A stretch of 58,583 nt of DNA. It comes from Prorocentrum cordatum. Taxonomy: Eukaryota > Sar > Dinophyceae > Prorocentrales > Prorocentraceae. The DNA is taken from contig CAUYUJ010005779.1 in NCBI GenBank assembly GCA_963575745.1, forward strand, positions 1-58,583, in the 5' to 3' direction. Below are positions 27,564-36,011 of the stretch, in pieces. The notes beneath the pieces are model-generated. The model did no database searches and was not told the origin of the DNA. It saw nothing but the letters and a program-made list of their open reading frames with translations. The translations under genes and the position numbers were made by a program. How positions within the stretch are numbered: the stretch's first letter is position 1; every line of letters starts with the position of its first letter.

Positions 27564-28964
27564 TCAAGGCTCGTCAGGGCGAGCGGCGTGCATGCGCTTC
27601 AGCGTCGCGACCTCCTTCTGCAGCCTCTGGATCTTCTTATCGAACTCGGCGATGCGGCCCAACTCCTCCAAGGCCTCGTCCTCGGTGTACTTCTTGAGAG
27701 TCGTCGAGGCGAAGTTCTGAGCCACCGTCCAGTCCTTCCAGAACTGCGACGACTCCTTGAAAGCAGTGATCTGCTTACGAGCCTCCCGAAGAGCAAGAAG
27801 AGTGTGCTCATTGTTCGCCCAGCTCCACTTCTCGTCCTTCGAGATGGTCTTGATCAGGTCCTCCGCCGAAGTTGAAGCGTTGCTGAGCGAGGTGCGAAGC
27901 TTCTCTGCCCGAGCGGACTGCGTCTTGAGCTTCTTCTTCTTCTCGCCATCCTCAGGAGCTGCATCTGCATCCCCTCTGCGTCTCTTCTTATCTCCCTTAT
28001 CTCCCTTGTTGCTAGTGCCGCTGCCGTCGGTGCGGCCCCGCTTCGGCTCCTCGGGCGCAGGCTCGGAGGCTGGAGGCGGCACTGGAGGCACTGCGCTGGC
28101 CGCGCGGTGCCCGCCGCTGGCAGATGACGCCAGTTGCTCTGGGCGCCCAGACTGCACGAGCTCAGTCGCTCGCTCGCCCCACGTCTGGCGTTCGTTGAAG
28201 CCGACGTGCTCCTTCAAGTACAGGACGTAGAGACGCTTCGTCCTGCGGCTGAACTTCAGGTGGGGCTTGCCATGGACCGTCTTCTTTTGCTTCCACAGGT
28301 CGACCGCGCTCGCCCAGAAGTGCTTGGCCGCTTCCAGTCCAGCTTGGTCGAGGCCTTCCGCCTCCCACGTCTTGTAGAAACTCAAATACTCGCCGCTCAT
28401 GCCCGTGTCAATGGTCTGCTCGCGCGTCTTGTAGCGCTCAACCTTGAGGCTCTCCAGCTTCGTCTTGGCCCAATTCATCCTGAAGAGGCGCTGCTTGTCG
28501 TACGCCTTCCCCACTGCATTGTAGTCCGCCTCCAGCTGCTTATTCAACTTTTTGTCCTGTGCCCAAAGCCGCCCGACGTGAGAAGCACGAAGATCGAAGG
28601 AGCCCCTGGCCAGCACATCAGCGAGCGCGATCTCGTCCTTGCTAGGATCTCCATCGAGCTCTGCATCAGCGTCACCATCTTCAGCTGGAGGTTCCCCGTC
28701 TCCAATCGTCGCATCCCTGACGGCCTTCTCGCACTGCATGCCCATCTTCTCAGCGTTCGCAGCGTCGCACTCGACGGTCGTGGCATCGAGGGCGGCCTTG
28801 ACCAGCTTATCGTACGCAGACCCAACCTCCTTGGCCGTCTGCTCAACAATCTGGGGGGCTGGGTCTGATATTTCGTCGGGCAGCTCAGCCTTCACATCTG
28901 AGGCTGCGGCGTCCGCCGACATCGAACGATGTGCGAGTGGTGCGGCGGGCGCTGGAGGCGCTTG
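27564..28964 (-). CDS. Gene C, downstream exon: conserved module and coiled-coil end
   Basis: The minus acceptor GCTTTCAG ends at 28965. Coding reads SMSADAAASDVKAELPDEIS, ASHVGRLWAQDKKLNKQLEA, ADYNAVGKAYDKQRLFRMNW, EYLSFYKTWEAEGLDQAGLE, KFSRRTKRLYVLYLKEHVGF, a basic patch KKRRRGDADAAPEDGEKKKK, and a long helical end with heptad-like leucines (LEELGRIAEFDKKIQRLQKE) finishing MHAARPDEP. It aligns with the 11.4-12.0 kb exon of gene B and has a comparable C-terminus. The longer frame to 29252 is low complexity from the intron. The basic patch suggests a nuclear protein; function unknown. Confidence 0.6.
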   Translation of the reverse strand, partial: QAPPAPAAPLAHRSMSADAAASDVKAELPDEISDPAPQIVEQTAKEVGSAYDKLVKAALDATTVECDAANAEKMGMQCEKAVRDATIGDGEPPAEDGDADAELDGDPSKDEIALADVLARGSFDLRASHVGRLWAQDKKLNKQLEADYNAVGKAYDKQRLFRMNWAKTKLESLKVERYKTREQTIDTGMSGEYLSFYKTWEAEGLDQAGLEAAKHFWASAVDLWKQKKTVHGKPHLKFSRRTKRLYVLYLKEHVGFNERQTWGERATELVQSGRPEQLASSASGGHRAASAVPPVPPPASEPAPEEPKRGRTDGSGTSNKGDKGDKKRRRGDADAAPEDGEKKKKLKTQSARAEKLRTSLSNASTSAEDLIKTISKDEKWSWANNEHTLLALREARKQITAFKESSQFWKDWTVAQNFASTTLKKYTEDEALEELGRIAEFDKKIQRLQKEVATLKRMHAARPDEP

Positions 28965-29827
28965 CTGAAAGCGCAGCAATGCCAGAGCAATGTTGTGCCA
29001 CAACATGGCAAGAACGGACGGGGGACTGATGCGGATGGGGAGGAGGAGAAGGAGGGGCAGCAGGGGGAATAGCGGGGGATCAGGAGCGGGAAGCGCAGGA
29101 GGATAGGGGGAATGCGAAGACGAGTACGAGGAGGAGGAGGGGGGGGACCAGGAGGAGGAGGAGGAGATGGATGGAGGCCGAGAATGAGAAAGAGTAGGGG
29201 TACCCTGCGAAAACGGCCGTCGTGCGACCACCGACCGAGACCATCTCCTCAATAGTATTCTTCATGGATCTGCCCTCGATTCGACAGTCGCCCCTTCCTC
29301 CCTCTCCTTCTCCTTCCTCCTCCTCCTCCTCCTCGCCATCCTCCTCCTCCTCCTCTCTCCTCCTCCTACTCTTCCTACCTCTGACGATCTTCAAGAGGCT
29401 GGCGATGTTCCGTCAACCCCTCCCCCCAGAAGCAGGACGGACGGGCATGTGTGATTTGTCGTGGTGTTTGTTTCCGCCTCGCGTGGGGTCACTGGGTTGT
29501 GGATCAGAGGCTTCTTGGATGTTCGCTGTTTTTTCGTTTGGAACTACTTGGGGGTCTCTTGGAGGCCTTACTGGGGCACCGTGGGGGGGAGCGATGTTGG
29601 GCCCATGGTGGGTTTCCTGGGGGGCTTAACTGGTGGCCTCTGGAGCCCTCTTGGGGTGGCCTCTTTGGGCCTTCTGCGATTTTCGGTTCTCTTTCTCATT
29701 CTCTGGCCCCTTGCAGGGCCGTGTGAGGGCACTCTGTATTTTTCCAGTTGATGTTGGACAGTAGCAGCAGGCTCGAGGAGCGCGTTCAGCGCCTCGTAAA
29801 CTGGCCAGCCTTGCAGCCAGGTCGTTC
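28965..29827. other. Probable intron of gene C
   Basis: It separates the two gene C coding blocks. It contains a CTCCTCC-type tract at about 29040-29190 (pyrimidine on the minus strand), a second tract of opposite sense at 29290-29395, and GGGG-rich sequence at 29540-29680. No CACGTG palindrome was seen. Confidence 0.45.
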
Positions 29828-31209
29828 TCAAAGGTCGTATTGGTCACCGTCGGCATCGTCCGAAATCCAGCCGCCGAAGTTGAAGTTGTCACCGGCACCG
29901 CCCGAGCCGCTGGCCGCCGCGGTGCCCTTGTCGAGGTCGTCGTCGTCCTTGCCCTGAAGCACCTCCGCCGCCGTCTTGCGCAGCTTCAGCGCCGACGAGT
30001 CCGAAGGCGCAGCCGCGGGCCTCTTCATCACGGGAGTCCCCGCGCTCGGGCCAGCATCTCCACATTTCCCGATCTCCGCCTCGAGCGCGTTGTCGCGTGC
30101 AAGAGAACGAGCTTCTTTCGTGTCCTGGATCTCGCCCTTCCTGATGCTGTTCGCCAGGTCCGTCGCGACGTTGAGCGTCTTCGTGATGCCAACTTTGCGC
30201 CGAGAACGTCCGCGAGCTTCTTGGACGAGATCTGCAAGATCTGCTCCTTCCCATCCTTCTTGTTAGCGTCGGTGCGGAATATTAAGTACATGACAGTTCC
30301 AGCCTTCATAGTCTTCATCACGCTGATGTCCTTGCCGTTGTCGTCGCTGCCAGTCCACAATTTCCCTCCCTTCTTCTTCTCTACGTCGATCTTCTTCATC
30401 TCGCGCAGCTCTGCCACTGTGATGCCGTTGATCCTGGCGGCTTCCTTGCCCCACTGCGCGAACGGGGGCTCGGTGGGGTCCACCTCGCCTTTCTCGAACA
30501 GCTCGGTGAACGTTTTCTTCAGGGGCTTCTTCGCGTCGGCCCTCCACGCCTTCTTCATCTCGGGGCAGTAGCCGTAGAAGAAGTTGCGCCGAGGCGATCC
30601 GCCAAGGGGGAGCTGGGAGTCCTCCGAATCCTGCTTCTTCTTGAAGGCCGCATTCTCTTCCTCATACGAGTCGTCAGGTGCGTCCTCAGCGTTCTCCTCC
30701 TTCTCCCCCTCCTTCCCCTCGGGATCGTCCTCGTCTGATTGCTGCTCCTGGTCGGCGTCTCCGTGTTCGTCGTCTTCGCCATCGCCACCGTGAGAATCCC
30801 CGTGTCCTGCGTCGGGGTCGTCGCGATCAACAAGGTCACGTGCCTTTTTCACTTCTTTCGAAAGCCGTGGGCCGAACTCCATGCACATAGAACGCAGGCG
30901 CTGGGCGTGCAACTCGACCCACTGCTTCTCGTGCTCCGCGTTGAGATCTGAAGGCCATTTGGAACGCTGTGTATTCAAGACCCCCTGCATCGCGTCCATG
31001 ACCTTGCGCTTCTGGAAGGACATGTTTGGCTGCATCTTGTACAACGGGTACAGAGTGGTCCAGAACTTCTTCACGGTGGGCTGCAAGCTCTTAGCGGCGA
31101 ACTCGGGCAGCCAATCCCAAGACGTGCATTGGCTCCCGATTGCATCGACGATGTCCTGCGCAGTCCCCTGGAAGGTCACACGCTTCGTGGGCTGGTCATC
31201 TCCGCTCAT
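29828..31209 (-). CDS. Gene C, upstream exon: N-terminal module and MKRPAAA linker
   Basis: ATG at 31209: MSGDDQPTKRVTFQGTAQDI, WDWLPEFAAKSLQPTVKKFW, EHEKQWVELHAQRLRSMCME, an acidic stretch (DDEHGDADQEQQSDEDDPEG), FYGYCPEMKKAWRADAKKPL and MYLIFRTDANKKDGKEQILQ. One frame (31209 to 30028) drifts into Arg-rich nonsense near 30190. The sense continues one frame over as VGITKTLNVATDLANSIRKG, CGDAGPSAGTPVMKRPAAAP and FNFGGWISDDADGDQYDL with a TGA at 29828. A 1-nt indel or sequence error at about 30192 explains this. Same module order as gene B: N-module, acidic stretch, KRPAA. A spliced-leader relict lies upstream. Confidence 0.6.
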
Positions 31210-31250
31210 CGTTCGCAAGCGTCTGCTGTCCGAGGTGGAATTCGAAACCG

Positions 31251-31271
31251 CTCAAGCCAAACTGTTTACGG
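31251..31271 (-). other. Spliced-leader relict upstream of gene C
   Basis: On the minus strand it reads CCGTAAACAGTTTGGCTTGA plus G and matches the spliced leader at 16 of 21 positions, 41 bases before the ATG at 31209. Confidence 0.5.
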
Positions 31272-31279
31272 ACCGTCAG

Positions 31280-31830
31280 ACGCAGCGTATCTGAAGGCCC
31301 CTGGTAGGACAAAAAGAACACCACACTAAATCCGCCAATTTGGGTTATCTCCAGCCAAGCGTTCTCCCATTCGAACTCGAGGCCCTCGCGCAAAAACGTG
31401 GCACGACTACAAATACCGATCGCCCGTGTAAGCTGGATGCGCGACCCACGAGCAGGGAGCATATGTAGAACGCACACAAAAGATGGTGGGCATGTTTTTG
31501 GATTGGGAGAACTTGAGATAAATCCGACGGTCGCTTAGGACACCCATTGTCGAAATTTCAACCCACAAGCACTGCTTCAGTTCAGTCGGACCAGTCAGTT
31601 CAGTCAGCCTGCCTGCACTTGCTCTTGACTGCCCAGCTGAATGCATGCGCAACGTGCTCGGCATTTGCGCCACCCTCAAGCTACTGAGAAAAAAACGCAG
31701 TGCCGTGATAAGTGCATATTGCGCGCGCGACACAGAAAACCACCATCATGCGAACGCACCCCCCCCGATGCCGAACAATCAACGTGGCATGCCCGAATGT
31801 GTTTTTGTTCTCATAGTGTGTAGTGAACGT
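31280..31830. other. No gene recognised
   Basis: Between the gene C relict leader and the segment II right end. Short frames only. Confidence 0.4.
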
Positions 31831-31837
31831 TAGTTGA

Positions 31838-32599
31838 TTAGATGTAGCAGGCGTGTTGTTTTGAATTTAGGCCACCCACAATGGCTAGAGGGAACCAATT
31901 TTTAACACCAGCGTTTAAATTTAAGGGCAACGGGCCCCCAGGGCCTCTGGTCCTGATCCGGCAGGCAGTCGTGCCCCACTGTTCTGTCGGGGTCGGCCCG
32001 CGGGGCCGTCCCGGGCTTCGCGCGTGGTTGCGCTGCCCCCCGGCGGCTGTTCCCCGTCCTGTTCGCCTTTCCGAGGGGGTCCGGCAGCTTCTTGTCCTCG
32101 GCGGCGCCCAAGTTCTGGTCATGCTGGACGCCAAATCGGCGCCGCGCGCCTTCCCTTCGATGGCGCCGGGAGGCCCCAGGGCGGCTGCAGGCGCCCCTCG
32201 GAGCTTGTCCTCCGATTTCTCCCTCCTCGCGCCACTCGGCGTGTAGACGATCACCGCCGGGACCTCCGACTCGATCTCGATCTCTGCGACGGAGCGCCCC
32301 TCCGCCCTGGCAGGGCTCCTGGTGCACATGGGCGCCCTAGCTCTCCACTCCAGCGCCGCGATCGTCAAACGTCTAACCCTGCGATGCGGCCCGCAAGCGT
32401 CCAGCATCCCACGCTGCAATACCTCCGTCTCGCTGACCGTGGCAAAACCCTCAAAGTGTCGGCCCATACAGCAGTACACGGCGCAGGACGATCCCCGCAT
32501 CTTTCCACGCTGCAGCACAGGAAAGGCCAAGGGCCAATCCTTACGAACCACCAAGAGATAATCACCAACGGCAACCGGACCTTCAATGCTGCAATACAT
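31838..32599 (-). CDS. Unknown element, last minus-strand block
   Basis: The frame reads MYCSIEGPVAVGDYLLVVRK, LAFPVLQRGKMRGSSCAVYC and RVRRLTIAALEWRARAPMCT, then ESEVPAVIVYTPSGARREKS, and drifts into low-quality sequence that covers the 39-bp repeat (GPLPLNLNAGV). It follows the block ending at 32641 in another frame, so it is either its continuation after a frameshift or a separate exon. No family recognised. Confidence 0.4.
   Translation of the reverse strand: MYCSIEGPVAVGDYLLVVRKDWPLAFPVLQRGKMRGSSCAVYCCMGRHFEGFATVSETEVLQRGMLDACGPHRRVRRLTIAALEWRARAPMCTRSPARAEGRSVAEIEIESEVPAVIVYTPSGARREKSEDKLRGAPAAALGPPGAIEGKARGADLASSMTRTWAPPRTRSCRTPSERRTGRGTAAGGQRNHARSPGRPRGPTPTEQWGTTACRIRTRGPGGPLPLNLNAGVKNWFPLAIVGGLNSKQHACYI
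31904..31942 (-). repeat. 39-bp inverted repeat, right copy (segment II)
   Basis: AACACCAGCG, TTTAAATTTAAGGGCAACGG and GCCCCCAGG; reverse complement of 22609-22647 with one mismatch. Confidence 0.75.
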
Positions 32600-32640
32600 G
32601 CCAACGTCAAACGTAGCCGCCTGCAGCGCCCCTCGCCCCT

Positions 32641-33198
32641 TTACCAGCCGACTCGGCTGGCGACTCCATTTCTCAGGGGCGTCCCACTCATGAGACCGCT
32701 GAGCCGCCCGTCCTCAAGGTACTGCTGCAGCGGCACGGCTGTCTCCTGTACCGTGGTCACCCCGTAGATCTTGTTGCTCCGAGCGGCGCCTCCTCCTCGG
32801 CTCGGGGCGTTGCCCCCGCTGGTCCGGATCCGGGCCTCCGCGACGATCGGCCGCTCCAGGGGCTCCTGAAGGGCTGGCCTCGAGGCCAACTCGGTGATGG
32901 AGTGGGTGCGCCGACAGCCCGGCTCCTCCGTGGTCAACCGGGCCGTTTCTGCCGCTTTCCACTGTGCGCTCCAGACCGCCTCCGCCTCCGGGGCTGTCCT
33001 GCGAGGCTCCGCCGCCCCTTCGTCTGGTCCGAGGGTGCTCCGAAGCCCGCTCGGTGCCCTCGCTCCGGGCCGAGGGGCTACGCTGGCGATGCTCCCGAAC
33101 TGCACTAGGTCCCGGGGGGCTGGCACGCCTTCAACCTGCCCTTGCGTGCGCCCCCCTTCTGAGGAGCGTTTGTCGGCTTGGACACGGGTTTTGCTCAC
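32641..33198 (-). CDS. Unknown element, minus-strand block
   Basis: The frame reads FGSIASVAPRPGARAPSGLR, EAVWSAQWKAAETARLTTEE and SNKIYGVTTVQETAVPLQQY before a stop at 32641. Coding character is suggested by non-repetitive, amphipathic sequence, but no homologue is recalled. It lies between the Cys-rich block (33346-34497) and the block at 31838-32599. Confidence 0.35.
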   Translation of the reverse strand: MSKTRVQADKRSSEGGRTQGQVEGVPAPRDLVQFGSIASVAPRPGARAPSGLRSTLGPDEGAAEPRRTAPEAEAVWSAQWKAAETARLTTEEPGCRRTHSITELASRPALQEPLERPIVAEARIRTSGGNAPSRGGGAARSNKIYGVTTVQETAVPLQQYLEDGRLSGLMSGTPLRNGVASRVGW

Positions 33199-33345
33199 CT
33201 CCGCCTCGAAGAGCTCGACGTCCTCCTCTTTGACGTTCTCGTGCTGCCTCCAGGGAAGCGGCTGGCCCAGGAACTCCTCCTCCGTTGATCTCTCGCGCCC
33301 CAGTTGCGCGCCATGTTTCCTCCGGGCGATTCCTTCTTCTTGCTT

Positions 33346-34497
33346 TCACCGTGGTGCAGTCGGATTCCGCGCTGCCGGCCGCCCTCCCCGCTCTCCTGCA
33401 CGGCCTCCTCCAAGTGCCCCAGGAGCGACCGGGGGGGCGGTGGCTGATTCCCCATTGCCCCTTCGGGTTGCCTCGCCGACTCGCCCCCCTCCGCCGCTTG
33501 TCGCAGGCACTCCGGATGTTCCTTCGCGAGCGGGCTGTCCAGCTCGTAGATGGGGGCTCCCGCCGGGTTGTTGCCGAGCTTGTCGATTCGCGCCTTCTGG
33601 TAGGCCCCCGCGGCACTCTTCCATTTTTCTGCGACCTTCGCCCGCTCGCCCCCGGGCAGCACCCCTCTTCGCATGACCTCTGCCGTGTGCTCCCTTCCTT
33701 CTGCGACTCTCGCCGGCTCGTCCCCGCACCGCGCCGCCTCTCCCATGACCTCCGCGGTCGCGGTACTTTCCCGCAGCGGTTTGTAACGCGTGCCCCGCGG
33801 AACCCTCGGTCCTGCGCGTGCGGCGGCGGTCCTGGTACTTCTCCGCGGCGGTTTGCAACGCGTACTTCTCCGCGGCGGTCTGCAACGTGTGCTCTGAGGA
33901 GCCCTTGGTCCTCTCGCCCCCCCCGGGTGGGTGGGTGGGTCGCGCCGCTTCTGGCTGCGTGACCGCGAGCGGAGGCGGTGGCCCTGCCGCGGGCCCGGGT
34001 TGCGGAACGGCATCAGGTTGGCCCTGGAGTCGGAGCAGGTTTCTGCCGTCCATGCATCCGCAGCAGAAAATATCGTCGGGCCCCACGTCCGCGTAGGGGT
34101 TAGGGGCTCCCGGCACCCAGGCACACTCGTCGCAGATCGCTGTGGTGCATCCACTGCACACAAGCTCGCCTGCGTCGCGGTCCTGGTAGGCGTGAGTGCA
34201 CGGCTCCTGGTTGGCATCCCCGGCCTCGGTGCCGCAGCAGCTGCACAAAGGGTACGCTGAAGGGTCGGTATCCGTGGACTCCTCTGCGTCCTCCTCCGTC
34301 GCCTCCAGGTCTTGGTGGTCGTCTTCGGCGTCCTCCTCCGTCGCCCACAGATCCGGGTGGCCGTCTTCACCGTCGCTCGCCGCCGCTGGGTACTCGACGG
34401 GGCTGTCTGTGCTGCCGTCTGCCTCCTCGCTGCTGCCGGCCCGTCCTTGCTCCTTTCCACCCCGAACTCGCCACTCGTGCGTGCCGGCGAGCAACAT
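33346..34497 (-). CDS. Unknown element, Cys-rich zinc-finger-like block
   Basis: An acidic N-part (ATEEDAEDDHQDLEATEEDA) precedes a Cys-rich knot: YPLCSCCGTEAGDANQEPCT, LVCSGCTTAICDECAWVPGA and DIFCCGCMDGRNLLRLQGQP. Paired C-x2-C motifs imply several zinc sites, RING- or PHD-like in density but not matching either consensus by eye. A repetitive Lys/Arg/Ala region (YALQTAAEKYQDRR) follows. The same knot occurs in the decayed gene at 21.7-22.6 kb. An overlapping frame (34739 to 33195) is Arg/Thr-rich and taken as shadow, although its end (VSKTRVQA) may reconnect with the next block. Confidence 0.45.
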   Translation of the reverse strand: MLLAGTHEWRVRGGKEQGRAGSSEEADGSTDSPVEYPAAASDGEDGHPDLWATEEDAEDDHQDLEATEEDAEESTDTDPSAYPLCSCCGTEAGDANQEPCTHAYQDRDAGELVCSGCTTAICDECAWVPGAPNPYADVGPDDIFCCGCMDGRNLLRLQGQPDAVPQPGPAAGPPPPLAVTQPEAARPTHPPGGGERTKGSSEHTLQTAAEKYALQTAAEKYQDRRRTRRTEGSAGHALQTAAGKYRDRGGHGRGGAVRGRAGESRRRKGAHGRGHAKRGAARGRAGEGRRKMEECRGGLPEGANRQARQQPGGSPHLRAGQPAREGTSGVPATSGGGGRVGEATRRGNGESATAPPVAPGALGGGRAGERGGRPAARNPTAPR

Positions 34498-34585
34498 GAC
34501 CGCGCCTGTCTTCTTGACGTCTGCACCCGGGGTGGGTCGCGGTGCCGCTCGGCGGCCGCCTGGTTCTCGAGCCGGAAAGCCTTCC

Positions 34586-35569
34586 TCAGGTCGTGTAAGC
34601 TTCCACGCCCTGCGGCATTAGTCTCGCCGCAGGGATTGCCCTCTTTCGCTTCCTTTCGGGTTTCATTTCCGAGCTGGTCTGGTCCGGGCCGCCCCCTGGC
34701 TTCTTTCTCGAGGTGGTCCTGCATTTCTTCTTTCTGCAAGTCCCGGTCTTCCTTACGACTTCCCCTCCAGTCCGTGTCCTCGTGGACCTCCGTCGGGGGT
34801 TTTCTTCTTCCTGCGGATCCCGATCTTCTTTGTGACTTTCCCTCCGGTCCGTGTCCTCGTGGACCTCAGTCGGGGGGTTGGCCTTCCCCTTCGTCGCCTT
34901 CGCGGTTTGCTCAGGCGTCCTGCGGCCACCGGGCACTTTCCCCCATCTCCAGCCTGGCTGCTTTCCCACGGCCCCTTTTCCGGCCCTTTGCGTCTGCCTC
35001 GCGAAGGCCTGGCCATGTTGGCAACGCGCGCAGGTGGCTAGCGATCTGCTCGGCACCGTCGGTTCTTCCGGGTCCAGCTCCTCCAGGGCTCGCTCCCACC
35101 CCCTCGCCACGTGCTCTTTGGTAGGCGGTCTGTTCCAAAAGGGGTCGTCATGTCCTTCTGGCTGGGGGGGCCGCAAGGCTCGGGCATGCATTCGGTGGAT
35201 CATTATCCAGGCGTGCACTACTCTTCCTCCGGGGTCGGTCGGGCCTGCCACGATCTCTTCTCTCAGGCTTCCCCAATGGTTCACAAGCCACATGTGCAGA
35301 ATTACCCCCTGGAGGAGGGTGGGCGTGAAGTGGGCGAGGTGCCGGAAATCCTTGTCGTGGTCGGGCGAGAGCGCGTCGTGACAATACGCTCGGAGGTCGG
35401 CCTCAAGACAAACCACTTTCTCGGGCACTTTCCCCAAGGCTCTCATCGATTCGGCTGCGGCCTCCCATAGCTCGAAGCGTGCCGTGAGCGCGGCCTTCTG
35501 AACCTCCTCCATGGTGGGCTCGCAACGCGTCTTGGCCGCCAGCACTGCGGCGGCTACACTCAGCGGCAC
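34586..35569 (-). CDS. Unknown element, helical block with CxxC-H
   Basis: The frame reads PTMEEVQKAALTARFELWEA, VPEKVVCLEADLRAYCHDAL, FRHLAHFTPTLLQGVILHMW and VHAWIMIHRMHARALRPPQP, with LATCARCQHGQAFARQ later, then a Lys/Glu/Arg-rich repeat (THEDTDRRESHKED type). The mostly helical first half looks like a structural (gag-like) domain; that is inference. It shares its frame with the short block 35594-35896, separated by a stop. Confidence 0.45.
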   Translation of the reverse strand: MPLSVAAAVLAAKTRCEPTMEEVQKAALTARFELWEAAAESMRALGKVPEKVVCLEADLRAYCHDALSPDHDKDFRHLAHFTPTLLQGVILHMWLVNHWGSLREEIVAGPTDPGGRVVHAWIMIHRMHARALRPPQPEGHDDPFWNRPPTKEHVARGWERALEELDPEEPTVPSRSLATCARCQHGQAFARQTQRAGKGAVGKQPGWRWGKVPGGRRTPEQTAKATKGKANPPTEVHEDTDRRESHKEDRDPQEEENPRRRSTRTRTGGEVVRKTGTCRKKKCRTTSRKKPGGGPDQTSSEMKPERKRKRAIPAARLMPQGVEAYTT

Positions 35570-35593
35570 GCGCTGCCTCTCTTCCGCACACCG

Positions 35594-35896
35594 TCATGCG
35601 GCCAGTTCGTCCCCGCGCTTCCCGTAAAGGTTGAGCTTGTCCCGATAATCAAGGGCTTGCCACTCCTGTCCGGCGTAGCTGACGATGCTGGTTCCGAAAT
35701 CTTCGTCGCCCTTCCAATCGGTGTCTGAGATTACCACCCGCGGGCTGCCCGCCATTGCTGACCCTCTGCGCCCCTCAAGTCCAGAGTGGGCCAGGGTTTC
35801 GGTCGCCTCCTCCAACTGCCATAGGGGTCCCAATTCCGCGACGCCCGCGAGCTCTCCTTGGGGGTCGTGGCTTCGCCCGCGCAGCTCCCTTCTCAC
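35594..35896 (-). CDS. Unknown element, short block
   Basis: Reads VAELGPLWQLEEATETLAHS, SPRVVISDTDWKGDEDFGTS and IVSYAGQEWQALDYRDKLNL to a stop at 35594. In phase with the following block at 34586-35569, so the stop may be a point mutation in one longer frame. Confidence 0.4.
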   Translation of the reverse strand: MRRELRGRSHDPQGELAGVAELGPLWQLEEATETLAHSGLEGRRGSAMAGSPRVVISDTDWKGDEDFGTSIVSYAGQEWQALDYRDKLNLYGKRGDELAA

Positions 35897-36011
35897 CGTT
35901 CCGTCCTCGACGTGCGCGGCCAGATAGCCCAGGGCCCCCTTCCACTGCTCGAAGGTGCCGCCCGCTCCTGACTTTCGCGTGGCCTCGAATTGCGCCTGCC
36001 CCCCTTGGCCC

